From NCBI GenBank assembly GCA_018645325.1, contig JABGOU010000008.1, positions 1 to 64,000 of the forward strand: a stretch of DNA of 64,000 bases. Direction: 5' to 3'. Origin of the DNA: Desulfobacula sp. GTDB taxonomy: Bacteria > Desulfobacterota > Desulfobacteria > Desulfobacterales > Desulfobacteraceae. This document shows, piece by piece, positions 50,630 through 59,056 of the stretch (the stretch's first letter is position 1; each line of letters starts with the position of its first letter). The position numbers were made by a program, and so were the translations under genes. The notes beneath the pieces are model-generated. The model worked only from the letters and a program-made list of their open reading frames with translations, did not search any database and was not told the DNA's origin.

Positions 50630-51421
50630 ATGCCGGATAAAAAAAACTTAAAAATAATATCATGGAATGTAAATGGTTTAAGGGCAGTTTTAAAAAAAGA
50701 TTTTGTAAATATTGTTCATGGCCTTGATCCTGATATTCTCCTTCTCCAGGAGACAAAACTCCAGGAAGACCAAAGGACGGATGAGATGATTGATCTGCAT
50801 CCTTACAGCTCCTTCTGGTCCTATTCAACGATAAAAAAAGGATACAGCGGGGTTGCAGCCTATTCAAAACAGGAACCCCAAAAAGTTACTACTAGATTTT
50901 TAAAGCCTGAATTTGATAATGAGGGCCGTGTGATCCAGCTTGATTATAAAGGTTTTACTTTATTTAATATTTATTTTCCCAACGGCCAGATGAACGATGC
51001 AAGGCTAAAGTACAAGCTTGATTTTTATGACTGGTTTTTAAACCTGGCTGATAAATTAAGAGACCAGGGGAAAAGTCTTATTATTACAGGTGATTTTAAT
51101 ACAGCCCACAATGAAATCGACCTGAAAAATCCAAAACCCAATTCCAAGCGGTCCGGGTTTTTAAGAATTGAAAGGGATGTTCTGGACCAGATGGTTGATA
51201 AGGGGTATGTGGACACTTTCAGACATTTTTATCCGGACCAGGTAACGTATTCATGGTGGTCATACCGCTTTAATGCAAGAAAGAACAATGCTGGCTGGCG
51301 GATTGACTATTTTTTTGTAACAAAGGATCTTATGGATAAAGGTGTTGTAAGAAAGGCCTTTATCCATAATGATGTATTTGGATCAGATCATTGCCCTGTG
51401 GGTATTAGTATCGAGATCTGA
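50630..51421 (+). CDS. xthA: exodeoxyribonuclease III / AP endonuclease
   Basis: This is a ~263-residue DNA-repair nuclease of the ExoIII/APE1 family. Motifs in order: ISWNVNGLRAVL, LLLQETKL (metal Glu), SGVAAYSK, ITGDFNTAHNEIDL (catalytic Asp/Asn), WRIDYFFVT and GSDHCPVGI (catalytic His). The ATG at 50630, with CAGGAAAA before it, gives a normal N-terminus; a longer frame starting at 50453 overlaps acdB and is not needed. It removes 3' blocks and cleaves abasic sites. Confidence 0.94.
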   Translation: MPDKKNLKIISWNVNGLRAVLKKDFVNIVHGLDPDILLLQETKLQEDQRTDEMIDLHPYSSFWSYSTIKKGYSGVAAYSKQEPQKVTTRFLKPEFDNEGRVIQLDYKGFTLFNIYFPNGQMNDARLKYKLDFYDWFLNLADKLRDQGKSLIITGDFNTAHNEIDLKNPKPNSKRSGFLRIERDVLDQMVDKGYVDTFRHFYPDQVTYSWWSYRFNARKNNAGWRIDYFFVTKDLMDKGVVRKAFIHNDVFGSDHCPVGISIEI

Positions 51422-51458
51422 TGTAAAAGAACCTTTTCAGCCCTGTCTTTTAAAGCCA

Positions 51459-52139
51459 TTAGTCCTTAAAAACAAGTTTCCCGCCGATATGTCCTGCAAT
51501 CCCTGCAGCAGCAAGCATGATAATATTTATGAAAATAAATACCAGGGATTTTGGGGATGATAAAATAGCCGGGTCCAGCAAAAACCATACAAAGCTTATC
51601 ATACACGAAACCAGGGTTATTGAGGCTGCCATGATTTTTAACTTAAAAATTATGGTCATGGCGCTATTATATTTTTTCTTCCATTCAACTATTCCCGTGT
51701 AAATCACAAGAGGAAGGGCAAGGATGACAAAAATCAGGTTGACAAAAGCAACCTTGGATAAAAATGGGTAATCAAATATCCAGGCTAAAAGAAAAAGAAT
51801 GACTGCTGCGGGCAGTATCCCGTTGGGCGTATGCACCAGAACCGGGTGGGCGTGGTGTTTGACAATAAGGGAATATATTTTTTCAATTCCTTTTTCTTTG
51901 ACTGCAGGGACGGGCTTTTCAATCTTTTTTTCTGTTCCGGGCTTTGCTTTTGATTTTTCCTTAAAAGGCGTTGTTCCCGGTTTTACTTCAGTAGTTTTTT
52001 TCTCCCCTGTCTTTTTTTCCTGGGGCTCTATGTTGATTTCTACAAATTTAGAAGCATCCACGCCACAGATCGGGCATTTTTCAGGTGGTGCCTCTCCTTT
52101 ATGAATATATTTGCAGACACTGCATTGCCATGTTTTCAT
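51459..52139 (-). CDS. rubredoxin-like domain fused to DUF2231 membrane domain
   Basis: This is a 226-residue protein. Residues ~1-37 form a rubrerythrin-type rubredoxin (WQCSVCKYIHKGEAPPEKCP, CPICGVDASKF) with four cysteines for one iron. A low-complexity Lys/Pro/Thr linker (~40-85) leads to a DUF2231-like domain with four membrane helices (~95-225) that has the family motif HHAHPVLVHTPNGILPAAVI. The fusion suggests membrane-bound one-electron transfer to or from a cytoplasmic redox partner. It lies 18 bases downstream of citrate synthase and may be co-transcribed with it. Confidence 0.82.
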   Translation of the reverse strand: MKTWQCSVCKYIHKGEAPPEKCPICGVDASKFVEINIEPQEKKTGEKKTTEVKPGTTPFKEKSKAKPGTEKKIEKPVPAVKEKGIEKIYSLIVKHHAHPVLVHTPNGILPAAVILFLLAWIFDYPFLSKVAFVNLIFVILALPLVIYTGIVEWKKKYNSAMTIIFKLKIMAASITLVSCMISFVWFLLDPAILSSPKSLVFIFINIIMLAAAGIAGHIGGKLVFKD

Positions 52140-52157
52140 ATCAGCTACCCCTTTTTT

Positions 52158-53339
52158 TTAACGGTCATCCATATCTGTAAATACACACTCATCAGGTCCG
52201 CAATAATCGCCTACATACTCTGCCCCCGGCCTGTAAAGGGATGGTTTTGGAGCTGCCATTGCATATTGTTCTTCAATGACGTGGGCTGACCAGCCACTCA
52301 CCCTTGAAATAGCAAAAAGTGGTGAAAAAAGATCTGTTGCAATACCCATGGCATAGAAAAGGGAGGCACTGTAAAAATCAACATTGGAAAATATTTCTTT
52401 TTGTTTCTTTGCCTTAAAGGCAGCCTTTCCTTTTTTCTCAAGTTCCCTTGAAAGTTCATACCATAATGGTTGATTGCTGATCTGTCCCATCCGCTTGCAC
52501 ATGGGGGTTAAAATAATGGCCCTTGGGTCATCTGTCTGGTAAACGGCATGACCCAGCCCCATGATCAGTCCTCCAGAATTTAATATATCGTTGATATAGG
52601 AATCAATTTTTTCAACAGAGCCTATTTCCTTTAACATTTTCATGACCCTGACATTGGCACCGCCGTGGAGGGCGCCTGAAAGAGAACCTATGGCAGCAGA
52701 TATTGCAGCATATATGTGAGCTCTGGTGGATGCCACCTGCCTTGCCGTAAATGTGGAAGCATTAAATGAATGTTCTGCATGAAGTACAAGGCTTGTATCA
52801 AAAAAAGCCGCTGTTTCATCATCAGGCTTTACTCCATTGAGCATATATAGAAAATTTGTGGCATGGTTTAAATCATTGTCAGGAGAAACAATTGGTTTTT
52901 TGTTCCTGATCCTGTCCCATGCAGCTGTAATTGTAGCAATTCCGGCAATAATATTTTCAGCGCTGAACAGTACATTTTCAATGGCAGGTTCCCCAATTGT
53001 CTGATCATTCTGTATCAGCAGAGGGGTTGCCATTTGAAGTACATCCATGGGGTTCATGTCCTGTGGCAGGGTTTTAAGAAATGAAAAGATATTTTCCGGA
53101 ATCTTTCTTTTTTGTTTCAGACTCAGGCTGAAAGCTTCCAGTTCTTTTTTCTTTGGAAGCCTTTCATACAATAAAAGAAAACAGACTTCTTCAAAACCTG
53201 CGTTTTGGGCAAGGTCTTCAATCAAGAAACCTCTATATATAAGTTTGCCTTGTTTACCCTTAACATCACAAATTTTAGAACTGGCCACATCAACACCGCG
53301 AAGGCCTGTATTCATAACCGGTAATACACAATCTTCCAT
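52158..53339 (-). CDS. gltA: citrate synthase
   Basis: This is a 393-residue enzyme that condenses acetyl-CoA and oxaloacetate. Catalytic residues are visible: the histidine in GALHGGANVRVM, the histidine in MGLGHAVYQTDDPR and the aspartate in NVDFYSASLFYAMGI. HAEHSFNASTFTARQVAST is typical of bacterial type I citrate or 2-methylcitrate synthases. A complete TCA-type oxidation is used by Desulfobacter-like sulfate reducers, which fits. 2-methylcitrate synthase activity cannot be excluded. Confidence 0.93.
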   Translation of the reverse strand: MEDCVLPVMNTGLRGVDVASSKICDVKGKQGKLIYRGFLIEDLAQNAGFEEVCFLLLYERLPKKKELEAFSLSLKQKRKIPENIFSFLKTLPQDMNPMDVLQMATPLLIQNDQTIGEPAIENVLFSAENIIAGIATITAAWDRIRNKKPIVSPDNDLNHATNFLYMLNGVKPDDETAAFFDTSLVLHAEHSFNASTFTARQVASTRAHIYAAISAAIGSLSGALHGGANVRVMKMLKEIGSVEKIDSYINDILNSGGLIMGLGHAVYQTDDPRAIILTPMCKRMGQISNQPLWYELSRELEKKGKAAFKAKKQKEIFSNVDFYSASLFYAMGIATDLFSPLFAISRVSGWSAHVIEEQYAMAAPKPSLYRPGAEYVGDYCGPDECVFTDMDDR

Positions 53340-53356
53340 GAGTTTTTCCTTAAAAA

Positions 53357-53686
53357 TTAAAATATTTTTTCAGGGGATCTTCTTTCAGGGATATAATGCG
53401 ATTCAATTTCATTGTTATGAAGCGCCTTTGATATATAAAGACCGCAAAAGCAGGCACCGAATTCTTCCAGATCAGGTGCCCTGTATTCACAGGGACAGGT
53501 AATGTCCTTGTCATTGTCCCTGTCACCACATGCAAGCCTGCAGGGGCAGGCCATATATCCATATCTTTCCTTATTTAAAAGAAGGGATTCAAGAAGCTCA
53601 AACACAAGGTCTTTATCTTTATTAAAATAAATGTCTCTTGCTTCCTGAGATTTTTTTAATGCCTGGTAAAGTTGTTCAACTTTCAT
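53357..53686 (-). CDS. ferredoxin:thioredoxin reductase catalytic subunit-like protein
   Basis: This is a 109-residue Fe-S/disulfide protein. Cysteines at C47-P-C49, C53, C64-P-C66 and C79-F-C81 match the FTR beta-chain pattern (CPC...CPC...CxC), which holds a 4Fe-4S cluster beside a redox disulfide. In anaerobes it passes ferredoxin electrons to a thioredoxin or glutaredoxin-like partner. The glutaredoxin-like gene directly upstream overlaps it by 11 bases and is the obvious partner. No variable (alpha) subunit gene is present, which is common outside phototrophs. Confidence 0.88.
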   Translation of the reverse strand: MKVEQLYQALKKSQEARDIYFNKDKDLVFELLESLLLNKERYGYMACPCRLACGDRDNDKDITCPCEYRAPDLEEFGACFCGLYISKALHNNEIESHYIPERRSPEKIF

Positions 53687-53942
53687 ATTTAATTCCTAGA
53701 GCCTCCTTTATTTGTTTTTCTTTATATCCGACAATTACAATTTCGTTGATTTTAATTGTGGGAAAAGAACAGCGGGGGTTCATCTCTTTTATGTCTTTTA
53801 AAATGGCTTTCCTTTCTTCTCCTTCAAGATCGTCCACTTCGATGTAGTCGTATTCAACATTGCATTCTGAAAGAAGCCTTTTGGTTGATTTGCAGTGGCT
53901 GCATGTACTTAATGCATATAAGATTGTTTTATCCTTGGCCAT
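53676..53942 (-). CDS. glutaredoxin-like protein
   Basis: This is an 88-residue thioredoxin-fold protein with the CxxC active site in LSTCSHCKSTKRLL, the cis-proline in CSFPTIKI and a closing VGYKEKQIKEALG. ATG at 53942, with AAAGGAG 7 bases ahead, is preferred to an earlier in-frame codon at 53963 that lies before the ribosome site. It overlaps the FTR-like gene, so the two probably form a ferredoxin-driven disulfide-reducing pair. Confidence 0.88.
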   Translation of the reverse strand: MAKDKTILYALSTCSHCKSTKRLLSECNVEYDYIEVDDLEGEERKAILKDIKEMNPRCSFPTIKINEIVIVGYKEKQIKEALGIKYES

Positions 53943-54090
53943 TAATTTCTCCTTTGATGGCAAATGGTTTACTATTGGGGTCTCTTAATTTTTTGTTAAT
54001 AAACTTGCATGATTTATACCAGATTTGCAAGTTAAAGTAAAATTTGAGGAGCAAGGCTTATATACAAAAAAAACCCCGGGTAAATATGAT

Positions 54091-54208
54091 AAAAAAAAAT
54101 TATCCCCAAAGCCTTGCCTGATGGATATTTGCAGGCGGTTAAGCGTTTAGCATCGAAACAAATATCCATCAGACAGGGCGGATTCAAGCGTAAGAGCTGA
54201 ATAATTAC
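54091..54208 (+). mobile_element. IS66-like MITE, copy F (5'-truncated)
   Basis: The left tip (GTAATTGTTCAGCCCGTT) is missing; the element starts within the A-run before TTATCCCC. The rest, including the internal hairpin (CCTTGCCTGATGG ... CATCAGACAGGG) and the right tip TGAATAATTAC, is present. It lies ~90 bp upstream of the hydroxyacid-oxidase-like gene. No target duplication can be seen because the left end is lost. Confidence 0.8.
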
Positions 54209-54297
54209 AAAAAAAATTTAAGATTTTAAGATACAGATGGCCTGAATTTTGCTAAGTTCTTTATAAAATATGAAAAGATATTTTAAGGAGAAAATCA

Positions 54298-55452
54298 ATG
54301 AATCAGTGGTATTGTTCTGTTTGTCATGAAAAATTTAGAAGCGAAAACAAACCCGTTGCATGTGAGGTTTGTCATGCAGACGATAGGATGATAATGAATA
54401 TAGAAGAGATCCCAGAATCCCTTGAACAGGTCAGGGATCTGGCCCGGAAAAAGCTCAAGGGAATCTGTGCGGCATATCCAACATGCGACGGAAGCTTTGA
54501 TAAAATATGCCAGAGAGAAGCTTATGGAAAACCCATAGGGCTTGGCGGTGTCGGTCAGGGTTTGTCCTTCAGGGCAAATACACAGGCCCTTGCAGATATT
54601 AAATTAAATATGTCCGTACTGGGAGAACATTTTGAGCCGGATACTTCATGCTCATTCTTAGGTATGGATCTGAAATTTCCCATATTGGCTTCTTCTACGG
54701 CAGGAGCCCAAAAATATAATGATGCCCTTGATGAAACAATGTTCTGCACATCCGTTTTAAAAGGGTCACAAGACGCAGGCACCATAGGACTCAGGGGAGA
54801 CACATGGTTTTATACGTCTGAAGACAACCCCTCACTTAAGGCAATGAAAGCCTGCAATGGGTATGGTATTCCTATTTTCAAGCCAAGGGCACAGGATGTC
54901 TTGAAAAAATTTATTGAAAAAGCCCAAAGCTTAGGCTGCAAAGCTGTTGGTGTGGATCTGGATGGATGCGGGTCAACCATTATGGCATCCCATGGGCAGC
55001 CTGTATTTAAAAAGAGTGTCAAAGATATTGAAGAATTGGTAAATTTCACCTCCCTGCCCTTTATTGCCAAAGGTATCATGCTGCCGGAAGAAGCACAAAA
55101 ATGTGTCGATGCCGGTGTTTCGGTCATTGCTGTTTCCAATCATGGCGGCAGGGTTTTAGATTCAACCCCGGGTGTTGCCACAATGCTTCCTTTGATCAGG
55201 GAGAAACTTGGGGATGGCATTACCATCACAGCAGATGGGGGAGTGAGAACCGGGTATGATGTGTTAAAAATGCTGGCACTGGGAGCAGATGCAGTTCTTC
55301 TTGGAAGGGATATTATAAGAGCGGCTGTCGGTGCAGGTGCACTTGGAGTCCAGCTCCACCTTGAACATATTAAAAAAACCTTGAAAAAAGCCATGTTTAT
55401 GACTGGAACAACTAATATTAAAAGGGCTAATTCAAGAATTTTATTCAAATAA
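54298..55452 (+). CDS. FMN-dependent alpha-hydroxyacid oxidase-like protein with N-terminal rubredoxin-like motif
   Basis: This is a 384-residue protein. Residues 1-35 (WYCSVCHEKFRSENKPVACE, then CHADDR) form a small zinc/iron knuckle with two CxxC pairs. Residues ~80-380 form an FMN-binding TIM barrel: FPILASSTAGAQKY, VGVDLDGCGSTIMASHG, PFIAKGIML, VSNHGGRVLDSTPGVATM (base-catalyst His and FMN Arg) and ITADGGVRTGYDVL. In an anaerobe it is more likely a dehydrogenase than an oxidase, perhaps passing electrons to rubredoxin or to the flavodoxin encoded 20 bases downstream. Substrate unknown. Confidence 0.82.
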   Translation: MNQWYCSVCHEKFRSENKPVACEVCHADDRMIMNIEEIPESLEQVRDLARKKLKGICAAYPTCDGSFDKICQREAYGKPIGLGGVGQGLSFRANTQALADIKLNMSVLGEHFEPDTSCSFLGMDLKFPILASSTAGAQKYNDALDETMFCTSVLKGSQDAGTIGLRGDTWFYTSEDNPSLKAMKACNGYGIPIFKPRAQDVLKKFIEKAQSLGCKAVGVDLDGCGSTIMASHGQPVFKKSVKDIEELVNFTSLPFIAKGIMLPEEAQKCVDAGVSVIAVSNHGGRVLDSTPGVATMLPLIREKLGDGITITADGGVRTGYDVLKMLALGADAVLLGRDIIRAAVGAGALGVQLHLEHIKKTLKKAMFMTGTTNIKRANSRILFK

Positions 55453-55472
55453 AACTAAATAAAGGAGGAAAA

Positions 55473-55904
55473 ATGGGAAAAGTCTTAATTTTATACGCAT
55501 CACGGTCTAATGAGACAAAATCAATTGCAGAAATCATAGCAGAGGGTGTTCGCATCTCAGGACATGAGCCTGATATAAAAAAAACAAGCCAGATTAAAAG
55601 TGAAGATGATATAAAAGGGTATGATGGATATATCTTTGGTTCTGCAACCTATCATGGCGAAATGATAACATCCATGAAACAGATTTTGTTCATAGCAGAA
55701 AGAGCTGAGTTAAAAGATAAGCCCGGCGGCTCTTTTGGTTCCTATGGATGGAGTGGAGAGGCACCGGGAAGAATATTTGACACAATGCAGCATATTTATG
55801 GAATGAAAATGGTGTCAGGACCTTTGATGCTCAAGGCAAGCTGGGTTGGGGGTGGTATCAAGGCTGCCCAGGATTATGGAAAGAGTATAGCGGCAATGAT
55901 TTAG
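55473..55904 (+). CDS. flavodoxin-like protein
   Basis: This is a 143-residue FMN-binding electron carrier: the phosphate loop is ILYASRSNETKSIAE, and later IFGSATYHGE and SFGSYGWSGEAPGR contact the isoalloxazine. The last motif is nearly identical to that of the flavodiiron protein at 57.5 kb (AFGSYGWSGEAVK), so it resembles the flavodoxin half of FprA. A strong AAAGGAGGAAA site precedes it. It may be co-transcribed with the hydroxyacid oxidase-like gene. Confidence 0.88.
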   Translation: MGKVLILYASRSNETKSIAEIIAEGVRISGHEPDIKKTSQIKSEDDIKGYDGYIFGSATYHGEMITSMKQILFIAERAELKDKPGGSFGSYGWSGEAPGRIFDTMQHIYGMKMVSGPLMLKASWVGGGIKAAQDYGKSIAAMI

Positions 55905-56023
55905 AAATTTTGCTAAAACCAGATTTTTTAGGAAAAATACATTATTTTGACCAACTGGTATGATGTTTGCATTTACACAATAGTTAGCAGCAAGTGTGCG
56001 AAAAAAACCAGGAGGGATAAAAA

Positions 56024-56236
56024 ATGTCCAAACTGAAAATTGTAACAAAAAAATATAAGAAAGACATGCCGCAACCTAATTTTTACTTTGCCTTGAAATC
56101 TAAAAATGAAATTTATTTTCAAATGGCATCTATTTTTAAAGAGGTTACAAATAATAAAGATGAATTGGCAAAAAAAATTGTTAACGGGTTTTTTGCTGGT
56201 GAATCTTCTGACATTGTTCTGGAAAAACAGTTTTAA
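56024..56236 (+). CDS. small protein of unknown function
   Basis: This is a 70-residue basic protein (LKIVTKKYKKDMPQPNFYFA, then IYFQMASIFKEVTNNKDELA). It has a convincing CAGGAGGG site before the ATG. No membrane segment and no family recognised. It lies between flavodoxin and superoxide reductase genes in the oxygen-defence block, co-directional with both, so a stress-related role is possible but unproven. Confidence 0.6.
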   Translation: MSKLKIVTKKYKKDMPQPNFYFALKSKNEIYFQMASIFKEVTNNKDELAKKIVNGFFAGESSDIVLEKQF

Positions 56237-56335
56237 ATGATGTATAGGAATTAAAAGTCCAGATTTAATTTTGTTTGTCTAAGTTTTATTTTACGCATAA
56301 GAATAATTTTATTAATATAAAAAAGGAGATATTAA

Positions 56336-56716
56336 ATGGCTGAACAGCTTGGTATTTATAAATGCGGTAAATGTGGAAATATCGTACAGGTCCTTCACAG
56401 TGAAAAACCTCCGGTTGTGTGTTGCGGACAGAACATGGACCGACTGGTTGAAAATACAATAGATGCAGCATTGGAAAAACATGTTCCTGTGGTTGAAAAA
56501 ATTGATGGGGGATATTTAGTAAAGGTAGGCAGTGTTGCTCATCCCATGGGGAATGATCACTTTATTGAATGGATTGAACTTGTAAGCTGTGATGGAAATT
56601 ATGTGCAGAGAATGATGCTGTCACCCACAAGCAAGCCTGAAGCCACATTTAAAACAGATTCCGATAAGGTAGTTGCAAAGGCCTATTGTAATCTCCATGG
56701 TCTCTGGCAATCTTAA
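56336..56716 (+). CDS. dfx: desulfoferrodoxin (superoxide reductase)
   Basis: This is a 126-residue two-iron protein that reduces superoxide to peroxide without making oxygen. The N-terminal desulforedoxin centre I has IYKCGKCGNIVQV and VVCCGQNM (four cysteines). Centre II ligands are in EKHVPV, SVAHPMGNDHFIEWIEL and the C-terminal YCNLHGLW (Cys and His). The glutamate of the EKHVP loop is present. AAAGGAG site. Electrons would come from rubredoxin, encoded at 58.7 kb. Confidence 0.96.
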   Translation: MAEQLGIYKCGKCGNIVQVLHSEKPPVVCCGQNMDRLVENTIDAALEKHVPVVEKIDGGYLVKVGSVAHPMGNDHFIEWIELVSCDGNYVQRMMLSPTSKPEATFKTDSDKVVAKAYCNLHGLWQS

Positions 56717-56997
56717 GAAAATCGTATTACCTTTTCTTTGCTGGATGGGACATGTTGGCAGGCTCTTATTCGGGCTACACTTGTGGCGGAAAAACTTAGG
56801 TTCCCTCAAACAATTTCCACCACTTAACGTTTTGCCCGCCAGAGCCTGTACCAACAGGTCCCAAAATGCTCATCCAAGGCAAACTGACCCTAACTAGTTG
56901 CTGTGCCGACAATTACAATGATTGTAGCGGATAGCAGCGCAAAATGTTATTTACATGCCTGACCCAATTTTTTTACGGCCTTAGATTTTAAAAGGTT
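56717..56997. other. intergenic region between convergent genes
   Basis: There is no gene here. It contains sequence of atypical composition, such as CCCGCCAGAGCCTGTACCAA, and ends with CCTGACCCAATTTTTTTAC, which resembles the outer end of the GGGGTCAGGC palindromes. A CAAGGCAAACTGACC fragment at ~56875 resembles one near 1610. It probably consists of repeat remnants. Confidence 0.4.
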
Positions 56998-57468
56998 TTA
57001 ATATTCCATCAGTTTTCCAGCAAGAATTCTTATATGGCTCATTTCTTCTTTAATAATATCATTAATCTTTGACTGGCCAAGTTTTAAAGGAACCAGCTCC
57101 TTCATTCCAAGATAAAAGGCAATTGAATCTTTTTCAGCCTGAATAGCTGCACCCAGTATTCCTTGAAAATTGCTTTCAGGCTTGTCTTTTTCAAAAAAGA
57201 CCCTGGTGTCAGCCAAAGCTTTAAGGTAAAGGACATTTTCATCACCAGGATCAAAAGTACTGGAAAATGCTTCTTTATCTGTTAATTGTTTTTGCATGGC
57301 AGCAAAGGTTTTTTCATGATCGTCTTCCATCTTAGCAAGCTCAAGGAGAAATTGTTTGTGATCTTCATTTTCCAGAAGCTTTGCTGCATCTCTGTAGAAT
57401 ATTGCACCATTTTGTTCTATTTTTACAGCAATTTCAAAAATATCATTTGCGTTAAACTCATTGGCCAT
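56998..57468 (-). CDS. ferritin-like diiron protein (rubrerythrin domain only)
   Basis: This is a 156-residue four-helix protein. Diiron ligands are predicted in KIEQNGAIFYRDA, AKMEDDHEKTF, QAEKDSIAFYLG and KEEMSHIRIL. It lacks a rubredoxin domain. Its start overlaps the flavodiiron gene stop by 11 bases, making the third gene of a rubredoxin - flavodiiron - ferritin-like operon on the minus strand. Probable peroxide or oxygen detoxification. It is related in design to the protein at 47.6 kb but only distantly similar in sequence. Confidence 0.85.
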   Translation of the reverse strand: MANEFNANDIFEIAVKIEQNGAIFYRDAAKLLENEDHKQFLLELAKMEDDHEKTFAAMQKQLTDKEAFSSTFDPGDENVLYLKALADTRVFFEKDKPESNFQGILGAAIQAEKDSIAFYLGMKELVPLKLGQSKINDIIKEEMSHIRILAGKLMEY

Positions 57469-58672
57469 CTTTTCCTCCGGATAATTTTTGTTTTAACGTT
57501 TTAGCTATCTTCACACCCAGGTCAAAACATTTATTCAGATCATCTTCATCTGGGACATATTGAACTTTAATACCCTCATCAATAATATCCAGTTTCATTT
57601 CAGAAAATTCATTGTTTAAAATCTTTACTGCTTCTCCACTCCATCCATAGGAACCAAAGGCAGCTGCAATTTTATTCTGGGGCCGCAAACCTTTGATATA
57701 TGTCATGACATCAGCAATAACAGGGAAAATACCGTTATTGAGAGTTGGAGAACCCACGGCAATTGCTCCTGCTTCAATAATTTCAGTCATAATATCGCTT
57801 CTATGCCATTTCCTTGTGTTCATGAGCCTTACAGCCACATCTTCCGACTCAATGCCACTTGTAATTGACCGGGCCATTTTGGTTGTGCTGTCCCACATGG
57901 AGTCAAATATGACAACCACCTTATTGGCAGGTTCCTGCCTGGACCATTTGTCATAGGCCTCAATGATTTTAGATGGATTTTCCCTCCAGAGAATACCATG
58001 ATCCGGGCAGATCATATTGATCTTCAGATTCATTTTTGCAACATCTTTTAAGAGAGCCTGTACCCTTGGCGAAAAGTGAAGAAGTATATTGGCATAATAC
58101 TTTCGGGCGTGGGGGATGATTTCATCTCCTATTTCATCATCAAAGAATTTATCACCGCTGTAGTGCTGTCCAAAGGCATCACTGGAAAAAAGAATTGCAT
58201 CTTCCACAAGATAGGTGAACATGCTGTCCGGCCAGTGAAGCATTCTTGTCTCAAGAAAAGAAAATGTTCTGTCCCCGATTTTGAGTTCATCACCACTTCC
58301 CACAACTTTAAAGTTAAAGTCTCGGTTAAAATGGCTTTTTAAGTTTTTTGCCCCCATTTTTGAACAATAGAGAGGTTTTTCTTCTCCAATTACCTGCATC
58401 AGTCTGGGGATGGCCCCGGAATGGTCCATTTCAGTATGGTTACTGATAACTATGTCAATTTTTTTGGGGTCAATAATTTTGCTGATATTGGATAAAAATT
58501 CATCTGCGAATTTTTCTTTTACAGTATCAATCAGAATGTTTTTTTCACCAAGTATTAAAAATGCATTATAGGTTGTACCTTCATAGGTGGAATAGCCATG
58601 AAAATCCCTGATATCCCAGTCCCGGCACCCGACAGAATAAATTCTGTCAGCTATTTCAATGGGTTTATACAT
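57458..58672 (-). CDS. flavodiiron protein (rubredoxin:oxygen oxidoreductase type)
   Basis: This is a 404-residue A-type flavoprotein that reduces O2 to water (or NO to N2O). The beta-lactamase-like domain (~1-250) has the diiron ligands in ISNHTEMDHSGAIP (H-x-E-x-D-H), MLHWPDSMFTY, FSSDAFGQH and CPDHGILW. The flavodoxin domain (~255-395) has VVIFDSMWDSTTKMA and AFGSYGWSGEAVK. It lacks the C-terminal rubredoxin of NorV, so it uses the separate rubredoxin encoded 19 bases upstream. The gene order matches oxygen-reducing units known in Desulfovibrio. Confidence 0.95.
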   Translation of the reverse strand: MYKPIEIADRIYSVGCRDWDIRDFHGYSTYEGTTYNAFLILGEKNILIDTVKEKFADEFLSNISKIIDPKKIDIVISNHTEMDHSGAIPRLMQVIGEEKPLYCSKMGAKNLKSHFNRDFNFKVVGSGDELKIGDRTFSFLETRMLHWPDSMFTYLVEDAILFSSDAFGQHYSGDKFFDDEIGDEIIPHARKYYANILLHFSPRVQALLKDVAKMNLKINMICPDHGILWRENPSKIIEAYDKWSRQEPANKVVVIFDSMWDSTTKMARSITSGIESEDVAVRLMNTRKWHRSDIMTEIIEAGAIAVGSPTLNNGIFPVIADVMTYIKGLRPQNKIAAAFGSYGWSGEAVKILNNEFSEMKLDIIDEGIKVQYVPDEDDLNKCFDLGVKIAKTLKQKLSGGKDGQ

Positions 58673-58691
58673 TTATTTTTTCCTCCTGCAG

Positions 58692-58850
58692 TTAATCCAA
58701 TTTTTTAAAGTTGTCCTGGGATGCACCGCAAATTGGGCAAACCCATTCCCCCGGCAGATCCGTAAAAGAAGTACCTGGCTCAACGCCATTATCAGGATCA
58801 CCATCAGCAGGGTCATACACATAACCGCATACACATTCATATTTTTCCAT
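58692..58850 (-). CDS. rubredoxin
   Basis: This is a 52-residue one-iron electron carrier on the minus strand, read as [18 protein letters not shown] at the start and [18 protein letters not shown] at the end. The four ligands are in the two CxxC-type knuckles (CVCG and CPICG). The first knuckle is the short form C-V-C-G (one residue between cysteines) instead of the usual C-x-x-C-G, a shortened variant that may alter the site. A TTGGAGAA site precedes the ATG. It is the first gene of the operon with the flavodiiron and ferritin-like proteins. Confidence 0.93.
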   Translation of the reverse strand: MEKYECVCGYVYDPADGDPDNGVEPGTSFTDLPGEWVCPICGASQDNFKKLD

Positions 58851-59056
58851 ATTATTATTCTCCAATTATAAATTAAATATTTTTTGGTCAAGCACTAAAT
58901 AATTAACTAAAGTCATTTTAGTTTTTTTTAAATGATGCAAAGACTGTACCTTAAATTTCAAGTTTTATTCCTTATAAAAAGGGTTTTAACTTGGAGTATA
59001 TTATTATAGTATAAGATGCTTAAAATCAATGGATCATTTATTCAAAAGAGTGGAAC

